A stretch of 15,322 nt of DNA from Euzebyaceae bacterium. Its GTDB lineage: Bacteria; Actinomycetota; Nitriliruptoria; Euzebyales; Egibacteraceae. Within the stretch, counting starts at the first letter, position 1; every line of letters starts with the position of its first letter. Below, one piece after another: positions 13,721 through 15,322 of the stretch. The stretch covers positions 1 to 15,322 of the forward strand of contig JACCXR010000292.1 in NCBI GenBank assembly GCA_013696915.1, written 5' to 3'. The notes under the pieces were generated by a model. The model had not been told where the DNA came from, did not search any database, and saw only the letters and a program-made list of their open reading frames with translations. A program made the translations under genes and the position numbers.

Positions 13721-14112
13721 AACGAGGCGCTCGGGCACACCGTGGTGCGGGGATGGGCGCCCCGCCGCCGGCTTGAAGCCGTCGTCGCGTGCGAGGCCGA
13801 GCAAGGAGCGATCCAGGCGGAGGAGCTGGCTGCTCAGGAGCGCGCGGGTCACGAGGTCGCGACGACCGTCCGCGCGAGGTCAGGCCAAGGCGGCGCGTGA
13901 CGCTGGTGCGCGACGCCGGGCCTTGCTCGCCCTTGAGCGAGGCGACCAGCCGATGTGGTCTCGCCTCAAGCCGTTGCCTCCCCACAGCCGCCCGCCGTGC
14001 CGCCGGCAGTTCGTCGAGCGCGACCGGTCCCACCCGACGTCGCCGAGTCGCTCCGACACTTGCGCCTGCGGAGGAACGCTGCGCCCGGATGCCCCCGGGC
14101 CGGCGGCAGCGG
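13721..14112. other. About 390 bp without a convincing gene
   Basis: Between the broken mannosyltransferase gene and the cupin gene no frame shows sustained protein-like sequence with a start and a ribosome site. One short plus-strand stretch (about 13765-13900) reads RLEAVVACEAEQGAIQAEEL and continues EERAGHEV-like, and may be the tail of a lost gene. Another frame shows RSDTCACGGTLRPD near 14060, faintly like a zinc-binding C-x-C-G-G element. I see no tRNA, insertion-sequence ends or repeats here. It looks like the scar of a deletion. Confidence 0.4.
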
Positions 14113-14622
14113 TCACGCCTGGTCAGCCCGTGCTGACCCTGTCACGGACAGCGGCGGCCCGACCAGCTCGTGGCCGTACCGCACCGCTGCCTTGACCAGC
14201 CGGGGCACGTCGGGCGGCGATGGCTCGGGCAGGCCATCGTGCTCGGCCGGGCGGCCGAGCTCGGCGATGTACCGCTCGAACCCCGACGGTGAGGTGATCT
14301 GCAGGCCTCGCACGGGTCCGTCGGAGACCACGAACGCGTGAGGGATGCCGTGGGGTAGGAAGACGAACCCGCCGGGTGTGACCGTCCAGCGCCGGTCGCC
14401 GCACTCGACGGTGATCTGCCCCTCGAGCAGGTAGAACGCCTCATCCTCGGTGTGGTGGACGTGCCGTGGGGGCCCGAAGCCCAGCGGCGCGGCCCACTCC
14501 AGGAACGTGAACGCCCCGCCAGTCTGGTCACCACCGGCCATGACGGTCATCCGGGTGTCCAGGAACCAGGTGTGCTGGCCGTCCTGGGACTCCAGGGCGT
14601 AGCCGCCGGTGTCGAAGCTCAC
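14113..14622 (-). CDS. Cupin-domain protein (quercetinase-like)
   Basis: A 169-residue single-domain cupin. Motif 1 is PPRHVHHTEDEAFYLLEG, with His54, His56 and Glu61 as metal ligands. Motif 2 is GGFVFLPHGIPHAFVV, with His95 as the fourth ligand. A C-terminal helical tail follows (SGFERYIAELGRPAEHDG). Such proteins resemble quercetin 2,3-dioxygenase and related small-molecule cupins, but the reaction cannot be inferred; some only bind a ligand. The start is GTG 14622, with AGGAGG at 14628-14633, five bases upstream. It follows the VOC gene by 42 bp on the same strand, so the two probably share a message under the TetR protein encoded divergently. A role in handling an aromatic or electrophilic compound is inferred from this context. 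Confidence 0.9.
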   Translation of the reverse strand: MSFDTGGYALESQDGQHTWFLDTRMTVMAGGDQTGGAFTFLEWAAPLGFGPPRHVHHTEDEAFYLLEGQITVECGDRRWTVTPGGFVFLPHGIPHAFVVSDGPVRGLQITSPSGFERYIAELGRPAEHDGLPEPSPPDVPRLVKAAVRYGHELVGPPLSVTGSARADQA

Positions 14623-14664
14623 GACTGCCTCCTGCTCCTCGATCGGTGTACTGGTCGTGTCGGT

Positions 14665-15060
14665 CTACTGGTCGCGTGGTTCGTACGTGTACAGCCGCAC
14701 CTCGACGCCGTCGGGGTCGCGCAGGCCGACGATGACCCAGCCCTCGTGCCCCTCGACCACGCCGCCGTGCGCGTCCCCGGCTTGGTCAAGGCGGGTTCGC
14801 CAGGCGTCCAGGTCGGCCTTCGTGGGCACTCCCCACGCGATCGGGTCGAAGTCGGCCATCGCCGCCGCCCGGACAGGATCGTGTCGCAAGGCGATGCGGA
14901 CGCTGCCCTCGGGATTGCGGAGCGCGACGCCCATCAGCACGCCGTCCTCGACGAACTCGATGTCGACGTGCAAGCCCAGCGTGCGCTGGTACCAGTCCCG
15001 GCTGCGGACCACGTCGGCGACCGGGAGCTTGACGTGGTGGAACCCGCTCAGGGCAGTCAT
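14665..15060 (-). CDS. Single-domain VOC (glyoxalase/bleomycin-resistance-like) protein
   Basis: A 131-residue VOC protein. It opens with the first beta strand SGFHHVKLPVADVVRSRDWY, where His8 or His9 is the first expected metal ligand, then QRTLGLHVDIEFVEDG. It closes with WVIVGLRDPDGVEVRLYTYE, where the Glu of GVEV is the second expected ligand. One domain of this length normally works as a dimer. Members include dioxygenases, glyoxalases and antibiotic-binding proteins, so the function is open. The start ATG 15060 has GGAGGT at 15065-15070, four bases upstream. A longer frame from 15291 is antisense to the TetR gene and was rejected. It is the first gene of a two-gene unit with the cupin, separated from the divergent TetR start by 48 bp containing an inverted repeat. 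Confidence 0.9.
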   Translation of the reverse strand: MTALSGFHHVKLPVADVVRSRDWYQRTLGLHVDIEFVEDGVLMGVALRNPEGSVRIALRHDPVRAAAMADFDPIAWGVPTKADLDAWRTRLDQAGDAHGGVVEGHEGWVIVGLRDPDGVEVRLYTYEPRDQ

Positions 15061-15073
15061 GGCGACCTCCGGC

Positions 15074-15101
15074 TTGCTAGAACCGAACACTAGAGTAGTC
15101 T
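15074..15101 (+). promoter_or_regulatory. Candidate leaderless promoter of the TetR gene
   Basis: TTGCTA (15074-15079) and TAGTCT (15096-15101) are 16 bp apart. The second ends seven bases before the ATG at 15109, so transcription would begin at or next to the start codon. There is no Shine-Dalgarno sequence before this ATG, which supports a leaderless message. The -10 lies inside the inverted repeat, so bound repressor would block it. Confidence 0.4.
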
Positions 15102-15105
15102 CTAG
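15090..15105. promoter_or_regulatory. Inverted repeat, probable TetR operator
   Basis: CTAGAG (15090-15095) and CTCTAG (15100-15105) are perfect inverted arms around TAGT. They are centred in the 48-bp gap between the divergent VOC and TetR genes. Size, symmetry and place fit a TetR-type operator controlling both directions. Confidence 0.6.
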
Positions 15106-15108
15106 CCA

Positions 15109-15322
15109 ATGACTGAGGATGTCAAGAGCGAATCCGGTCGGCGACCTCGACGGGCCGACAAGGCGCGGGCCACCCGTCGACGGATCGTCGACGCAGCCGG
15201 AGACCTGCTCGTGCAGCACGGCTACGCCGGGACCACGCTCGAGGCGATCGCCGAGCAGGCGGGGGTCGCGGTGCAGACGGTCTACTTCCACTTCGGGAAC
15301 AAGCGGACCGTCCTGAAGCAGG
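15109..15322 (+). CDS. TetR-family transcriptional regulator, N-terminal part (runs off right edge)
   Basis: The first 71 codons are present and the frame is open at the window end. After a basic lead (SGRRPRRADKARATRRR) comes the TetR helix-turn-helix: IVDAAGDLLVQHGYAGTTLE, then AIAEQAGVAVQTVYFHFGNK, then RTVLKQ. The recognition-helix pattern VQTVYFHFGNK is characteristic. The ligand domain lies outside the window. It is transcribed away from the VOC-cupin pair, the classic layout of a local repressor whose ligand is a substrate or inducer of the neighbouring enzymes. The start ATG 15109 is the first in frame after the inverted repeat. Confidence 0.92.
   Translation, partial: MTEDVKSESGRRPRRADKARATRRRIVDAAGDLLVQHGYAGTTLEAIAEQAGVAVQTVYFHFGNKRTVLKQ

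Noticed and set aside
14060..14110. C-x-C-G-G stretch as an IS66-type transposase remnant
   Set aside because: Only a handful of residues match, with no transposase core and no inverted terminal repeats nearby.
1..15322. CRISPR arrays, tRNA genes, riboswitches or insertion-sequence ends
   Set aside because: No regularly spaced repeats, cloverleaf-like stretches, known riboswitch cores or paired terminal repeats were seen by eye on either strand.

Overview
The window looks like chromosomal DNA of a high-GC actinobacterium. The base composition is very G+C rich, several genes start with GTG or lack a Shine-Dalgarno sequence, and the families present (HicB-HTH antitoxin, two-domain VOC protein, RbsABC importer, GT-C mannosyltransferase type) are common in Actinobacteria. 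Many proteins are rich in Asp and Glu, the binding protein most of all, which would fit a deep-branching or salt-tolerant lineage; that last point is only an inference.

Positions 1-2200 are a decayed stretch. They hold the last four membrane segments of an MFS transporter cut at its 5' side, one intact small coiled-coil membrane protein, and three remnants whose coding signal jumps between frames: a minus-strand coiled-coil protein, a HicB/HTH-type antitoxin and an unidentified minus-strand protein. An intact two-domain VOC protein follows at 2209-2979.

The core, 12084 down to 3099, is one minus-strand unit of nine genes: GntR/UTRA regulator, lipoprotein sugar-binding protein, two-domain sugar ABC ATPase, permease, M42-type metallopeptidase, PfkB kinase, BtpA/SgcQ-family protein, HAD-IIB phosphatase and FSA-like transaldolase. 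From the ATPase onward every junction is an overlap or near-overlap of stop and start codons. I read it as a carbohydrate uptake and catabolism operon resembling the enterobacterial sgc cluster (SgcX is M42, SgcQ is BtpA). An ABC importer and a PfkB kinase seem to take the place of the phosphotransferase system. The likely flow is import, phosphorylation by the kinase, and aldol cleavage or transfer by the transaldolase. The BtpA, M42 and HAD proteins have no assigned step, and the substrate is unknown.

To the right, divergent from the regulator, are a small four-helix membrane protein and a GT-C mannosyltransferase-like gene broken by a one-base frameshift and lacking its 3' end, followed by about 400 bp without a convincing gene. 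The right edge has a VOC-cupin operon transcribed away from a TetR regulator. A 16-bp inverted repeat lies in their 48-bp shared gap, and the TetR gene runs off the window.
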